From positions 434,001-498,000 of the forward strand of contig RHGM01000001.1 in assembly GCA_003724185.1 (NCBI GenBank): a stretch of DNA of 64,000 bases, read 5' to 3'. This DNA comes from Porphyrobacter sp. IPPAS B-1204. GTDB lineage: Bacteria; Pseudomonadota; Alphaproteobacteria; Sphingomonadales; Sphingomonadaceae. A program made the translations under genes and the position numbers. Under the pieces are notes generated by a model that saw only the letters and a list, made by a program, of their open reading frames with translations, ran no database searches and was not told where the DNA came from. Below, piece by piece: positions 38,730 to 47,537 of this stretch. How positions within the stretch are numbered: position 1 is the first letter of the stretch; every line of letters starts with the position of its first letter.

Positions 38730-38773
38730 CTGGGGTCTGGCGGGGTCTAAACGGGGTCTAACCGGGGCTAGCG
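38730..38773. repeat. Degenerate 11-bp tandem repeat
   Basis: Four imperfect 11-base units follow the SSF stop: CTGGGGTCTGG, CGGGGTCTAAA, CGGGGTCTAAC, CGGGGCTAGCG. The core CGGGGTCTA is shared and the series decays into a fifth partial unit. Confidence 0.6.
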
Positions 38774-38852
38774 CGGTCTGGGGCGGCTCTGACGCGGGCT
38801 GGAATGAGCGAGATTTCTCGGTTTTCCGTTTTCGTTCAATACCATAACCGTC

Positions 38853-38874
38853 GCCCCGTCCCCCGAGACGGGGC
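38853..38874. terminator. GC-rich hairpin between convergent genes
   Basis: GCCCCGTC (38853-38860) and GACGGGGC (38867-38874) form a perfect 8-bp stem around a 6-base loop, located between the SSF gene and the minus-strand short gene. No long T-run follows on either strand, so it is a weak terminator at best. Confidence 0.45.
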
Positions 38875-38923
38875 TTGGCTCACTTGCTGAGCATCATTTG
38901 GATGGCCCGAACAGGCCCACCCC

Positions 38924-39163
38924 TCAATCCATAATCGTGCGCTGCCGCCCGAACATCAGCCGCTCATTGGCGAGGATTGTCTCGCGGGCCTTGTCGGAGA
39001 GCCTCTCCCCCGCACCAATGCGACCAGCCGCGACATGCGCCTGCCAGCTGGCGACAAACGCCTCCCCGTCCGGATCGCGGTAATCGGTCGGCCCGACATG
39101 CAGTTTGCGCCCCGGATCATAGGGCTGCGGGCTGATGCCGGTGAGACGGTAGGTCGTAATCAT
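38924..39163 (-). CDS. Short conserved-looking hypothetical protein
   Basis: A 79-residue product starting MITTYRLTGISPQPYDPGRK. A good ribosome-binding site (AGGAGA, 9 bases before the ATG) and normal codon use support it as a gene. It is hydrophilic, has no signal peptide or membrane segment, and carries no motif I recognise (HVGPTDYRDPDGEAFVASWQ is the most distinctive stretch). It is the last GC-rich gene before the AT-richer island. Confidence 0.6.
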   Translation of the reverse strand: MITTYRLTGISPQPYDPGRKLHVGPTDYRDPDGEAFVASWQAHVAAGRIGAGERLSDKARETILANERLMFGRQRTIMD

Positions 39164-39360
39164 CCGCGCGGGTCTCCTGCGAGAGAGAGGACAGAGGCGC
39201 CCCGCCCGCCCGAGCCGCCGCAAGGACGCCCCGCCGCGTCAGGGCTCGGGGGAACCGAGAGGCGCGGGAGAGGGGATGCGGCGCGCACGGGTGGGCTGGC
39301 GCGGGCGGGAGGGTACGGGGGTTTGGGGGGCGTAGGAAAGGGCAAAGCCACACCTACAGA

Positions 39361-39368
39361 AAAGCAGT
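39361..39368 (+). repeat. Possible left direct repeat of AT-rich island
   Basis: AAAGCAGT here recurs at 41348-41355, close to the other edge of the AT-richer block. Both copies sit in a small inverted repeat (AGCAG-TTG-CTGCT here). Eight bases may be chance. Confidence 0.3.
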
Positions 39369-39429
39369 TGCTGCTGATTTGCAAAGCAAACTTAATCTGC
39401 ATAACGATAAAAAAGCTTCCATCAAACAC

Positions 39430-40515
39430 ATGAGGTGCGAATTGAAACTAAAGCTGCATCGCCGCGACAAGTTTCATCGGCGTGCCATCGAAAGGCGTAT
39501 CCATTCAAATTTGCGTTCTAGGAGGAAGCGCGCCGCATTTGCGCGTGGCCTGCCGTTCGGCGACAAGCGACCGACATCGAGAATCGACGCCCCGTATGCC
39601 ATGAATATCTTCAACTGGAATAACCGTCGAACATTTTGCAAATTCATGGAGACGCTCCGCCAAAATCTTCTTCAAAAATGTTCTAAAATTATAATTTCGT
39701 TCGACAAAACTGAATTAATCACTCCATCCGCAATGATACTGTTCGTCGCCGAAATTGATCGAGCGAAGCGAATTTTTGGAAATCGATTTGATGTTCGCCT
39801 CGCGAACGTTCGAGATCGTACAATCAGACAGTTGCTTGTCCAGATTGGACTATATGAACTTTGCGGCATGACGCCTCCCAACCTTAACGAACGCGACTTC
39901 CAAGAAAATGTCAGACATTGGCGTTATGCCACTGGCGAGCGTGCGAACGAAAGTACGAACGACGCCTTTGCGGCAGTCGAAGGGCTGATTAGCGATAGGC
40001 TGAGAGGTGGGATGTGGAGAGGCGTCTCGGAAGCTGTTATAAACAGCGTTCAACACGCATACGCGGAGCCGCGTGGTGTGCCGGGCCCTAGAATGAAGCA
40101 TCGAAGATGGTGGATGTTTACACAGGAGAGAGATGGAGAGCTAACCGTTGTGGCATGCGACCTTGGCATCGGTATACCCAGATCCCTCCCGTTGAACTGG
40201 GACGAAAAGCTCTTAGCTAGAATTCTAGGCATGTTTGGAGAGAGTGGTAAGGACGTGGCGGCACTTAAAGCATCTTTAGAATTAGGGCGAACCTCAACAA
40301 ATAAAAGCCACCGAGGCAAGGGGCTTCCTCAAATCTGGGATGCAGTACGGGGTATCGAAGCGGGACAAAATGCAACAATTGTTATTTATTCCAATAAAGG
40401 CAGACTTTCATGGAATTCCATCAAGAACGAAGAGAATTCCATCGAATACGATACCAATATTTTCGGCACTGTAATTAGTTGGTCTGTGCCACTTCAAATC
40501 GAGGGTAGAGAATGA
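39430..40515 (+). CDS. STAS-like/HATPase (GHKL) fusion protein of AT-rich island
   Basis: A 361-residue protein with three parts. Residues 1-55 are very basic (HRRDKFHRRAIERRIHSNLR). Residues about 86-146 look STAS-like (IIISFDKTELITPSAMILFV, then LVQIGLYELCGM). The C-terminal half is a GHKL ATPase: N box with Asn205 (EAVINSVQHAY), G1 DLGIGIP at 244-250 and G2 HRGKGLPQ at 294-301. No histidine phosphoacceptor domain is present, so it resembles an anti-sigma-type kinase rather than a sensor kinase. The start is uncertain (TTG at 39379 or ATG at 39601 are alternatives). Its stop overlaps the next gene (ATGA). Base composition is much more AT-rich than its flanks. Confidence 0.8.
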   Translation: MRCELKLKLHRRDKFHRRAIERRIHSNLRSRRKRAAFARGLPFGDKRPTSRIDAPYAMNIFNWNNRRTFCKFMETLRQNLLQKCSKIIISFDKTELITPSAMILFVAEIDRAKRIFGNRFDVRLANVRDRTIRQLLVQIGLYELCGMTPPNLNERDFQENVRHWRYATGERANESTNDAFAAVEGLISDRLRGGMWRGVSEAVINSVQHAYAEPRGVPGPRMKHRRWWMFTQERDGELTVVACDLGIGIPRSLPLNWDEKLLARILGMFGESGKDVAALKASLELGRTSTNKSHRGKGLPQIWDAVRGIEAGQNATIVIYSNKGRLSWNSIKNEENSIEYDTNIFGTVISWSVPLQIEGRE

Positions 40516-40844
40516 ATCAGACCGTCGTTGACGTAGGAGCTGAATTCTCGCGGTATCCCGCGGGCCGCTTCCCGAATGATGGGAAGTTCAATGGGGAGAC
40601 TTTCAGGTGTAAATACTTGACGCCCCCCCTTAAAGCGGGACATAAGCTTCTGATAAAGCTTGATGGAGCTGTAGATTATGGCTCTTCATTTTTAGAAGAA
40701 GCTTTCGGTGGCCTTGTTCGCGTAGAGAATTTCACACCCTCGGCGCTACGAAAATCAATCGTGTTTTACACAGTTAATCATCCGTTTGTTCCGGATGAAA
40801 TCTGGTCATATATAGATGATGAAGGCACGAAAGACCGTTCATGA
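40512..40844 (+). CDS. STAS-like DUF4325 protein of AT-rich island
   Basis: A 110-residue cytoplasmic protein. The segment LLIKLDGAVDYGSSFLEEAFGGLVR matches the STAS-like DUF4325 family in its ends LLIKLDG and FLEEAFGGLVR, with a serine pair at the position of the phosphorylatable serine of anti-anti-sigma factors. Paired with the upstream HATPase it suggests a SpoIIAB/SpoIIAA-like partner switch, but the target is unknown. Starts overlap the previous stop (ATGA, 40512-40515) and its own stop overlaps the next gene (40841-40844). Confidence 0.8.
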   Translation: MNQTVVDVGAEFSRYPAGRFPNDGKFNGETFRCKYLTPPLKAGHKLLIKLDGAVDYGSSFLEEAFGGLVRVENFTPSALRKSIVFYTVNHPFVPDEIWSYIDDEGTKDRS

Positions 40845-41317
40845 AGGACGCATTTGAGATTGCATTACCCAACATACTGGTCCTAATTGGATGGTATGTC
40901 GTGTACCGACAAACAGTTTCATTAAAGAACCGTGACGACCTCGGTCTTCTCGTCCAGAAATCGACTGCTTTAATTGAGGAAATATACCATCTGTCGATCG
41001 CTTATTTTAACGAGGACAATGTTCTGCCGATAGATCATGAGTCCGCTGAAATTCGCTCGAAACACTTACTCCTTTCGCACTACCTAATGCTTTTGCGTCA
41101 ACGCGGCATAAAGGGAGAAATCGGCAAGTCGCTAAACGCCTATAGAAAAACAACAATGGGTACGTTTTTTGAAAATTCTCGTAAAAGCGAACAGCGAGAC
41201 TTGCCACACTGGAAAAGCGAACTCGCCAATTCAAAAAGTGAATTGATTTTTCGCTTAAACCAAAACTTCTTAGAATGGTGTCATCCTTCAAAGAGCGCGT
41301 TCCCTTTTTTCAATTGA
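40841..41317 (+). CDS. Single-pass membrane protein of AT-rich island
   Basis: A 158-residue protein. One N-terminal membrane helix (ALPNILVLIGWYVVYRQ, about residues 8-24) is followed by a helical, charged cytoplasmic region (residues 30-158) with no domain I recognise. It is translated from an ATG overlapping the DUF4325 stop, so it is the third member of the module. It could be the output or the membrane anchor of the switch. Codon use is AT-rich like its two partners. Confidence 0.72.
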   Translation: MKDAFEIALPNILVLIGWYVVYRQTVSLKNRDDLGLLVQKSTALIEEIYHLSIAYFNEDNVLPIDHESAEIRSKHLLLSHYLMLLRQRGIKGEIGKSLNAYRKTTMGTFFENSRKSEQRDLPHWKSELANSKSELIFRLNQNFLEWCHPSKSAFPFFN

Positions 41318-41347
41318 AGCTAATTCCAGCTATTTTGATGATGGCGC

Positions 41348-41365
41348 AAAGCAGTGAGGCTGCTT
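41348..41365 (+). repeat. Possible right direct repeat and hairpin at island end
   Basis: AAAGCAGT (41348-41355) repeats 39361-39368. Here it is part of AAGCAG-TGAGG-CTGCTT (41349-41365), a 6-bp hairpin about 30 bases after the last island gene that may also act as a weak terminator. Confidence 0.3.
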
Positions 41366-41411
41366 AACCGCCCTCTTTCGCGTCAATTTTCTCCGGTCAA
41401 TTCTCGTTCCC

Positions 41412-44309
41412 TCACCGCCCCAACAACGGCGCCAGATACTGCCCCGTAAAGCTCCGCGGCTCCTTCACCACCTGCTCCGGCGTGCCCTCGGCGACAATCT
41501 CGCCGCCTCGCACCCCGCCCTCCGGCCCCAGGTCAATAATCCAGTCCGCGGTCTTGATCACGTCGAGGTTGTGTTCGATCACCACGACCGAGTTGCCGCC
41601 CTCCACCAGCCGGTGCAGCACTTCGAGCAGTTTGCGCACATCCTCGAAATGCAGGCCGGTGGTCGGCTCGTCGAGGATATACAGCGTCTGCCCGGTGCTG
41701 CGGCGGGCGAGTTCCTTGGCCAGCTTCACCCGCTGCGCCTCGCCGCCCGATAGCGTCGTCGCCTGCTGGCCGACTTTCACGTAGCCCAGCCCCACCTCGT
41801 TCAGCATCCGCATCTTCTCGCGGATCGGGGGGACGGCCTTGAAGAACTCCTCCGCATCCTCGATCGTCATGTCGAGCACGTCGGCGATGGAGTGGCCCTT
41901 GAACTTCACCTCCAGCGTTTCACGGTTGTAGCGTTTGCCGTGGCATTCCTCGCAGGTGACGTAGACATCGGGGAGGAAGTGCATTTCGATCTTGATGAGG
42001 CCGTCGCCCTGGCATTTCTCGCAGCGGCCGCCCTTGACGTTGAAGCTGAAGCGCCCCGGCTTGTACCCGCGGGCGAGGCTTTCGGGGAGGCCGGCGAACC
42101 AGTCGCGGATCTGGGTGAAGGCGCCGGTGTAGGTGGCGGGGTTGGAGCGCGGGGTGCGGCCGATGGGGGACTGGTCGATCTCGATGACCTTGTCGCAGTA
42201 CTCTAGGCCGGTGATGGCGTCATGCGCCCCCGCGATCACCCGCGCGCCGTTCAATGCCCGCGCCGCGCCTGCCTGCAGCGTGTCGATGGTGAGGCTGGAT
42301 TTGCCTGACCCCGAAACCCCCGTGATGCAGGTGAAGGTGCCGAGCGGGATCTTGGCCGTCACGCCCTTGAGGTTGTTGGCGCGGGCGTTCTTGACGACGA
42401 TCTTGTGGCCGTTGCCCTTGCGGCGCTTGGCCGGGACTTCGATCTTGCGCTTGCCGGTGAGGTAATCGGCGGTGAGGCTGCCCTTGGCCTTGAGGATCTG
42501 TTTGAGGGTGCCCTGCGCGACGATCTCGCCCCCGTGCACCCCAGCGCCGGGGCCGAGATCGACGATGTAATCGGCGGCGCGGATGGCGTCCTCGTCATGC
42601 TCGACGACGATGACAGTGTTGCCGAGGTCGCGCAGGCGTTTGAGGGTTTCGAGCAGCCGGTCATTGTCGCGCTGGTGGAGGCCGATGGAGGGCTCGTCGA
42701 GGACGTAGAGCACGCCGGAGAGGCCGGAGCCGATCTGCGAGGCGAGGCGGATGCGCTGGCTCTCCCCGCCCGACAGGGTGCCGGAGGTGCGATCAAGGTT
42801 GAGGTAGTCGAGGCCCACGTTGTCGAGGAAGCCCAGCCGCTCGTTGATCTCTTTCAGGATCGCCTTGGCAATCTGGCTTTGCTGCGGGGTTAGCTGCGCA
42901 TCGAGGGCGAGGAACCACGCCTTGGCATCCGCCACGCTCATGGCGACGGGGGTGGCGATGTCGGTCTGGGCAATGCGGACGCTCAAGGCCTTTTCGTTGA
43001 GGCGCTTGCCGCCGCAAGTCTCGCAGGGCTGCGCGGTCTGGTACTTGGACAGCTCCTCCTGCATCCACGCGCTTTCGGTCTGCATCAACCGGCGGTTGAG
43101 GTTGCCGATCACGCCTTCGAACGCCTTGTTCACCGTGTATTCGCGGCGGCCATCCTTGAAGGTCAGCGGCACCGGCATCCCGCCCGTGCCGTGGAGGATG
43201 ATGAGTTTCTGGTCGGGCTCCAGATCCTTCCACGGGGTGGTGAGGTTGAAGCCGTAAGCCTTCGCAAGGCTGGCGAGCACCTGCATGTAATAGGGCGACG
43301 GCGGGTTGGACTTGGCCCAGGGCACGACCGCGCCCTGTTTCAGGGTCAAAGCCTCGTTCGGGACCACCAGCTGCGGATCAAACAGCATCTTCTCGCCGAT
43401 CCCGTCACACGCCGGACACGCGCCTTGCGGGGCGTTGAAGGAGAACAGGCGCGGCTCGATCTCCTCGATGGTGAAGCCGCTGACGGGGCAAGCGAACTTT
43501 TCGGAAAAGACGATGCGGTTGGCGGCGAGGCCGGCGCCCTTCATCGCGCCCGCACCTTGTGCTTCGTCCTCGCGCCCCGGCACCACGCCATCGGCCAGAT
43601 CGACATAGGCCAGCCCCTCGGCCAGCTTCAGCGCCTGTTCGAAGCTTTCGGCAAGGCGCGTTTCGATGCCTTCCTTCACCGCAATCCGGTCAACCACCAC
43701 TTCGATGTCATGCTTGAACTTCTTGTCGAGCGCGGGGGCTTCTTCGATGGGGTAAATCTCCCCGTCGATCCGCACGCGGGTAAAGCCGGAACGCTGCCAT
43801 TCGGCCAGCTCCTTGCGGTATTCGCCCTTGCGCCCGCGCACCACCGGGGCGAGCAGGAACAGGCGTGTGCCTTCGGGCAGTTCCATCACCCGGTCGACCA
43901 TCTGGCTCACCGTCTGGGCAGAAATCGGCAGGCCGGTCGCGGGCGAGTAAGGCGTCCCCACACGCGCCCACAGCAGGCGCATGTAATCGTAGATCTCGGT
44001 CACAGTCGCAACGGTCGAGCGCGGGTTGCGGCTCGTCGTCTTCTGTTCAATCGAGATCGCAGGGGACAGCCCGTCGATATGCTCGACATCCGGCTTCTGC
44101 ATCATTTCGAGGAACTGGCGCGCATAGGCGCTGAGGCTCTCGACATAGCGCCGCTGCCCCTCGGCATAGATGGTGTCGAACGCCAGCGAAGACTTGCCGC
44201 TGCCAGAAAGGCCCGTGACCACGATCAGCGCATCACGCGGCAGATCAATGTCGATACCCTTGAGGTTATGTTCGCGCGCACCGCGCACGGAGATGGTGGT
44301 GAGGCTCAT
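41412..44309 (-). CDS. uvrA: Excinuclease ABC subunit A
   Basis: DNA-damage recognition ATPase of nucleotide excision repair. The 965-residue protein has two ABC modules: Walker [10 protein letters not shown] near residue 33 and GVSGSGKSS near 655, two signature motifs ([14 protein letters not shown] and [14 protein letters not shown]), and two zinc-binding cysteine sets (CPVSGF..CPAC near 255-285 and [12 protein letters not shown] near 755-785). A LexA box lies 12 bases upstream of the ATG, so SOS control is expected. It borders the AT-rich island on its 3' side. Confidence 0.98.
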   Translation of the reverse strand: MSLTTISVRGAREHNLKGIDIDLPRDALIVVTGLSGSGKSSLAFDTIYAEGQRRYVESLSAYARQFLEMMQKPDVEHIDGLSPAISIEQKTTSRNPRSTVATVTEIYDYMRLLWARVGTPYSPATGLPISAQTVSQMVDRVMELPEGTRLFLLAPVVRGRKGEYRKELAEWQRSGFTRVRIDGEIYPIEEAPALDKKFKHDIEVVVDRIAVKEGIETRLAESFEQALKLAEGLAYVDLADGVVPGREDEAQGAGAMKGAGLAANRIVFSEKFACPVSGFTIEEIEPRLFSFNAPQGACPACDGIGEKMLFDPQLVVPNEALTLKQGAVVPWAKSNPPSPYYMQVLASLAKAYGFNLTTPWKDLEPDQKLIILHGTGGMPVPLTFKDGRREYTVNKAFEGVIGNLNRRLMQTESAWMQEELSKYQTAQPCETCGGKRLNEKALSVRIAQTDIATPVAMSVADAKAWFLALDAQLTPQQSQIAKAILKEINERLGFLDNVGLDYLNLDRTSGTLSGGESQRIRLASQIGSGLSGVLYVLDEPSIGLHQRDNDRLLETLKRLRDLGNTVIVVEHDEDAIRAADYIVDLGPGAGVHGGEIVAQGTLKQILKAKGSLTADYLTGKRKIEVPAKRRKGNGHKIVVKNARANNLKGVTAKIPLGTFTCITGVSGSGKSSLTIDTLQAGAARALNGARVIAGAHDAITGLEYCDKVIEIDQSPIGRTPRSNPATYTGAFTQIRDWFAGLPESLARGYKPGRFSFNVKGGRCEKCQGDGLIKIEMHFLPDVYVTCEECHGKRYNRETLEVKFKGHSIADVLDMTIEDAEEFFKAVPPIREKMRMLNEVGLGYVKVGQQATTLSGGEAQRVKLAKELARRSTGQTLYILDEPTTGLHFEDVRKLLEVLHRLVEGGNSVVVIEHNLDVIKTADWIIDLGPEGGVRGGEIVAEGTPEQVVKEPRSFTGQYLAPLLGR

Positions 44310-44320
44310 GGAAGAGGTGT

Positions 44321-44335
44321 GTTCCGTAAATGTTC
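44321..44335 (+). promoter_or_regulatory. LexA (SOS) box upstream of uvrA
   Basis: GTTCCGTAAATGTTC is an exact GTTC-N7-GTTC match to the alphaproteobacterial LexA operator. It lies 12-26 bases upstream of the uvrA start codon, so repressor bound here would overlap the 5' leader. Confidence 0.85.
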
Positions 44336-44697
44336 GCGCATGTAAAGGGCGCAGGCAGGCGATTTCCCCCTCGCAGCATCAGAGCGAGCGGTGCGCCGTT
44401 CGGTTCCTGCCAGATAGGCATCACGCGGCGATTGTCCACGCCCTGAGGCGTTTTCACATATGGTTTACAAAAGCCTGAATCAGGGGCATTCTCGCGCAAA
44501 CCTGCCGATCGGGTCGATCACAGTGCGGCGGGCAAAGTTCGTGATGGTCCGGTATGCGGGGGGTGTGCGGGAGATATCCGGCACAATCGTCACAACATCC
44601 GTTCGCCCATGGGACCGCAGCATTGATGCGTGGCTTGCCCGGTGACCCTTGCGGGCATTCCGCGCCGTGAATGGCATCAAGGGATGGGGGAGATGCA
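44336..44697. other. Intergenic region between uvrA and the 44698 gene
   Basis: About 360 bases with mixed composition, AT-richer near 44450-44480. Apart from the LexA box just before it I see no terminator with a T-run, no RNA gene and no convincing reading frame; it should hold the promoters of two divergent genes. A 61-codon frame at 44460-44645 has no ribosome-binding site or recognisable product. Confidence 0.5.
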
Positions 44698-45273
44698 ATG
44701 AGCACTGATACACGGTCGGCGAGCGATGTCGGCACGACAAATAACCGGTCCATCGTCCTGACATGCAGGCCTAAACTGCGCTTTAATCAGGTCATTCCAA
44801 CTCTGAATATCGATGCGCCGGATATCCTGTTCGAACAGACCATAGGCCATCCCTCGGGAATGAACGGGCGCGTGGATGATCATGGCGATATCAATCTCAC
44901 CAACATGCCGCTGGATCCCGCCTACAACGACAATGTCGACATCACGATCAATCTCGACACCAGCAACCTTTACGAACCGACCGGGAAGCGGGTCGCCGGG
45001 CGCTGGGCCTTCGCAGAAGAATCTTCAGGCCAGGGCGAGACCGGGTTCGCCTGGTTTTGCGGAATCGATGACCAAGGCAAATACACCACCAAGAAAAGCA
45101 TCGATGTCCCAGGCATGCGCATCGAACGGCTGAACGACGTGCAGTTGCGGATTTACGACGATACGCCCGACACCGCTTCGACCTATGCCTATGCCATCGC
45201 CCTGGTGCTGCCGGGCTACAACAATTACTACATCACCATCGATCCGCGCATTACCAGCAAGTCGAAGGTCTGA
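44698..45273 (+). CDS. Hypothetical protein, beta-rich
   Basis: A 191-residue product starting MSTDTRSASDVGTTNNRSIV at an ATG preceded by GGGGGAGA. It has no signal peptide or membrane helix. Repeated Asn/Asp/Thr-rich, strand-like segments (VDITINLDTSNLYEPTG, LNDVQLRIYDDTPDTASTYA, VLPGYNNYYITIDPRIT) suggest a beta-sandwich; a superficial likeness to PixA/AidA-type inclusion proteins is too weak to use. The flanking uvrA and TIR gene are on the opposite strand, so it stands alone. Composition is slightly AT-richer than the core genes. Confidence 0.65.
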   Translation: MSTDTRSASDVGTTNNRSIVLTCRPKLRFNQVIPTLNIDAPDILFEQTIGHPSGMNGRVDDHGDINLTNMPLDPAYNDNVDITINLDTSNLYEPTGKRVAGRWAFAEESSGQGETGFAWFCGIDDQGKYTTKKSIDVPGMRIERLNDVQLRIYDDTPDTASTYAYAIALVLPGYNNYYITIDPRITSKSKV

Positions 45274-45310
45274 TCACCGATGATCGAACGCAAGCTCTCA
45301 GGCTGAAAGC

Positions 45311-47377
45311 TTAGAGCCCCTTTTCGCGCAGATAGGCGGGGTCGCGATACCCCCGCCTGTCCAGCGCTGCGGCCAAGCGGGCGGCTTCATCGCTGCGACC
45401 GAGCCGCTTGAGCAGCATAAAACGCTCATCCTCTGTGCTCGCGACGGCGGGCAGGATGGCGAGCGCGCCTGTCCAGTAATCGCGAGCAGCCTCCGGTGCG
45501 CCGAGCCGTGCCTCGATATCGCCCGCAAACAGCAGCGCAGTGGCATGATCGGTGGGGTCGGGCTTTCGCGCGACGAGCGCGATCGCCTCGGCGATCGGTG
45601 CCTTAGCCTCCTCCGCCCTGCCGCTGACGAGCGCCAGCGTGGCGCCGATGCGCAGGACATCGAACCGCGAGCCCGCGGACCATGCCGCGTTGGCAGGGTC
45701 CATCGCAATCATCTTGCCAATCTGCGCGCTCGCCCCTTCCAGCAGCGCGCGGCTCTCGCCGAGGCGTCCGAGCGCGATCAGCGTGTTCGCCTTGCCGATC
45801 CGGCCGCCGACCTCGGATTGCTGCCATTCGGTATTGGCTGGCTCGATCCGGAGAAGTTCGCCATGCACGGCAAGGCTGCGGTCATAGGCTTGCAGCGCGG
45901 CCGCGCTGTCGCCGAGCTGTAATTCCAGGCTGGCAAGGAACTGGAGCGCCACACCGAGCCGGTTTTTTGCCACTGCATTGTCCGGGTCGCGCCGCAGCAC
46001 CTCTTCGTAGATCGCGATCTCGCGGGCATGCAGCGCGCGAGCTTCTGCAAGCTTGCCGAGCTTGTCCTTGGCGACGCCGAGCCAATTAGCCGCATTGCCG
46101 ATCTCGATCTGGCGGTCGGCATCGAAGGCGCGGCCTCTGGCGCTCGCCTCGGCCATTGTCAGCGAAGCGGCGAAGGCGGGTTCGGACTCGGCGTGGCGGC
46201 CTTGGGCGTTGAGCATCACGCCGAGATTGCTCTCGGCATAGCTGCTTTCCATTTGCCATTCGGGGTTCTTGGGATCGATCGCCAGCAGCCGGTCGGCAAG
46301 CCGCTTGTACTCCCGAAACTGTGCCTCGGCGTTTGTCACCTCGCCGCGGTTGTAGGCGATGTAGCCGACCCAAAACACGCTCTGGGCGTGGTCGAAGATG
46401 CGCTGCGGGTTGTCGGGATCACGCGCAAGCTGTTCGGCGGTCGAGGCGGCGGCTTCGGTGAACGCCTTCAGCGCCTCGCCGCTGTCGCCGCGCAGGTTGG
46501 ACAGTTCGCCCACCAGCAGCAGCGCCCGCGCCCGCCGCCCCAGCGCGTCGGCATCGAGATCGCCGAGCTTCTGCTTGGCATAGTAATCCAGCGCACGCGT
46601 CCCCACCACGTCGAGCGCGTCAAGCCGCCCGACCGGCTCCAGCTTGTCGCGCAGATCGGTAAGCATGAACTCCACCAGTCCATCGGCCTGATTGCGCTGG
46701 AATTCGGCCTCCTTGCGCGCCTCGACCGCGAACCATGTAAGCGTGCTCATCACCGCCGCCAGCGTCAGCGAGGCGGTGACAGCCGCGCGGGTGCGCAGGG
46801 TGCGGCGGCGTTCGTCGCGGCGCACCAGTTCGTCCAGCCCCACCCCGAGCATTGCCGCAGCAAGCTTGAGCTTGGCCATCCGCTTGCCATCGCCGCTGTC
46901 GCGGGCATCAGCGGCGAGCGGCGCATCTTCGGGGATGTCGGTGATCGTCAGATCATCGGCGATGCGATGGGTCAGCGCCCGGGGGAAGCATTCGTTGGCC
47001 GGATCGCCCGGCTCGCCCCCGACGATCAGCGCCAGCACCCTGGCGGGATCGCGGTGGGTCTTGAACCAGGCGACCTCGCGGTTGACCCATTGCGACTTGG
47101 CCGAATTGGGCGAGCAGATGACGATCAGAAACGCGCTGTCGGCCAGCGCCGCTTCGACCGCCGCGCCGATGCTGGAACCGGCGGCTTCCTCCTCGCGGTC
47201 CTTGAACAGAGGGTGCAGCCGGGCGAGGACCGGGCCATGCCCGCGGTCCTCACCGATCAGCGCCTTTGGCGTGCGATAGGTCTCGATCGCGTGCTGGAGC
47301 CACTTGCCCCACTTCGCATCGACCCAGCTGTAGCTGATGAAGGCCCTGTAACGGTATCCGTCGCTCGGCTCGCCCAT
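45311..47377 (-). CDS. TIR domain - transmembrane - TPR protein
   Basis: A 688-residue protein. Residues about 8-140 form a TIR domain (YRAFISYSWVDAKWGKWLQ, ALADSAFLIVICSPNSAKS) with the glutamate of the NAD-hydrolase site, E101, in SQWVNREVAWF. A single membrane helix follows at about 197-218. The rest (about 270-680) is a row of TPR-like helical pairs, many with the DPxNxxxQ pattern. The TIR is predicted cytoplasmic and the TPR array periplasmic, like a receptor. Start 47377 was chosen because the TIR strand begins just after. Bacterial TIR domains act in NAD-depleting defence or signalling; no partner gene is adjacent. Confidence 0.82.
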   Translation of the reverse strand: MGEPSDGYRYRAFISYSWVDAKWGKWLQHAIETYRTPKALIGEDRGHGPVLARLHPLFKDREEEAAGSSIGAAVEAALADSAFLIVICSPNSAKSQWVNREVAWFKTHRDPARVLALIVGGEPGDPANECFPRALTHRIADDLTITDIPEDAPLAADARDSGDGKRMAKLKLAAAMLGVGLDELVRRDERRRTLRTRAAVTASLTLAAVMSTLTWFAVEARKEAEFQRNQADGLVEFMLTDLRDKLEPVGRLDALDVVGTRALDYYAKQKLGDLDADALGRRARALLLVGELSNLRGDSGEALKAFTEAAASTAEQLARDPDNPQRIFDHAQSVFWVGYIAYNRGEVTNAEAQFREYKRLADRLLAIDPKNPEWQMESSYAESNLGVMLNAQGRHAESEPAFAASLTMAEASARGRAFDADRQIEIGNAANWLGVAKDKLGKLAEARALHAREIAIYEEVLRRDPDNAVAKNRLGVALQFLASLELQLGDSAAALQAYDRSLAVHGELLRIEPANTEWQQSEVGGRIGKANTLIALGRLGESRALLEGASAQIGKMIAMDPANAAWSAGSRFDVLRIGATLALVSGRAEEAKAPIAEAIALVARKPDPTDHATALLFAGDIEARLGAPEAARDYWTGALAILPAVASTEDERFMLLKRLGRSDEAARLAAALDRRGYRDPAYLREKGL

Positions 47378-47537
47378 ACCCCCCCCGGATGATCGGCACG
47401 GACAGCAGACTTCCCCTTCAGCCCGCCGCTCTGCATCAACAGATGACGACATCGCGCAGCGAATGCAACAGACGGGGCGGGATTGCGGCAGGTGTTCCCA
47501 GCCCCCGCAACCCCCGCCTCGCCGGCTGCACGATTAA

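Noticed and set aside
39361-41365. Integrative element with integrase or transposase
   Set aside because: No recombinase gene and no tRNA attachment site flank the island; only an 8-base repeat is seen.
44460-44645. Small 61-residue gene between uvrA and 44698
   Set aside because: No ribosome-binding site, no recognisable product and atypical composition; I treat it as intergenic.
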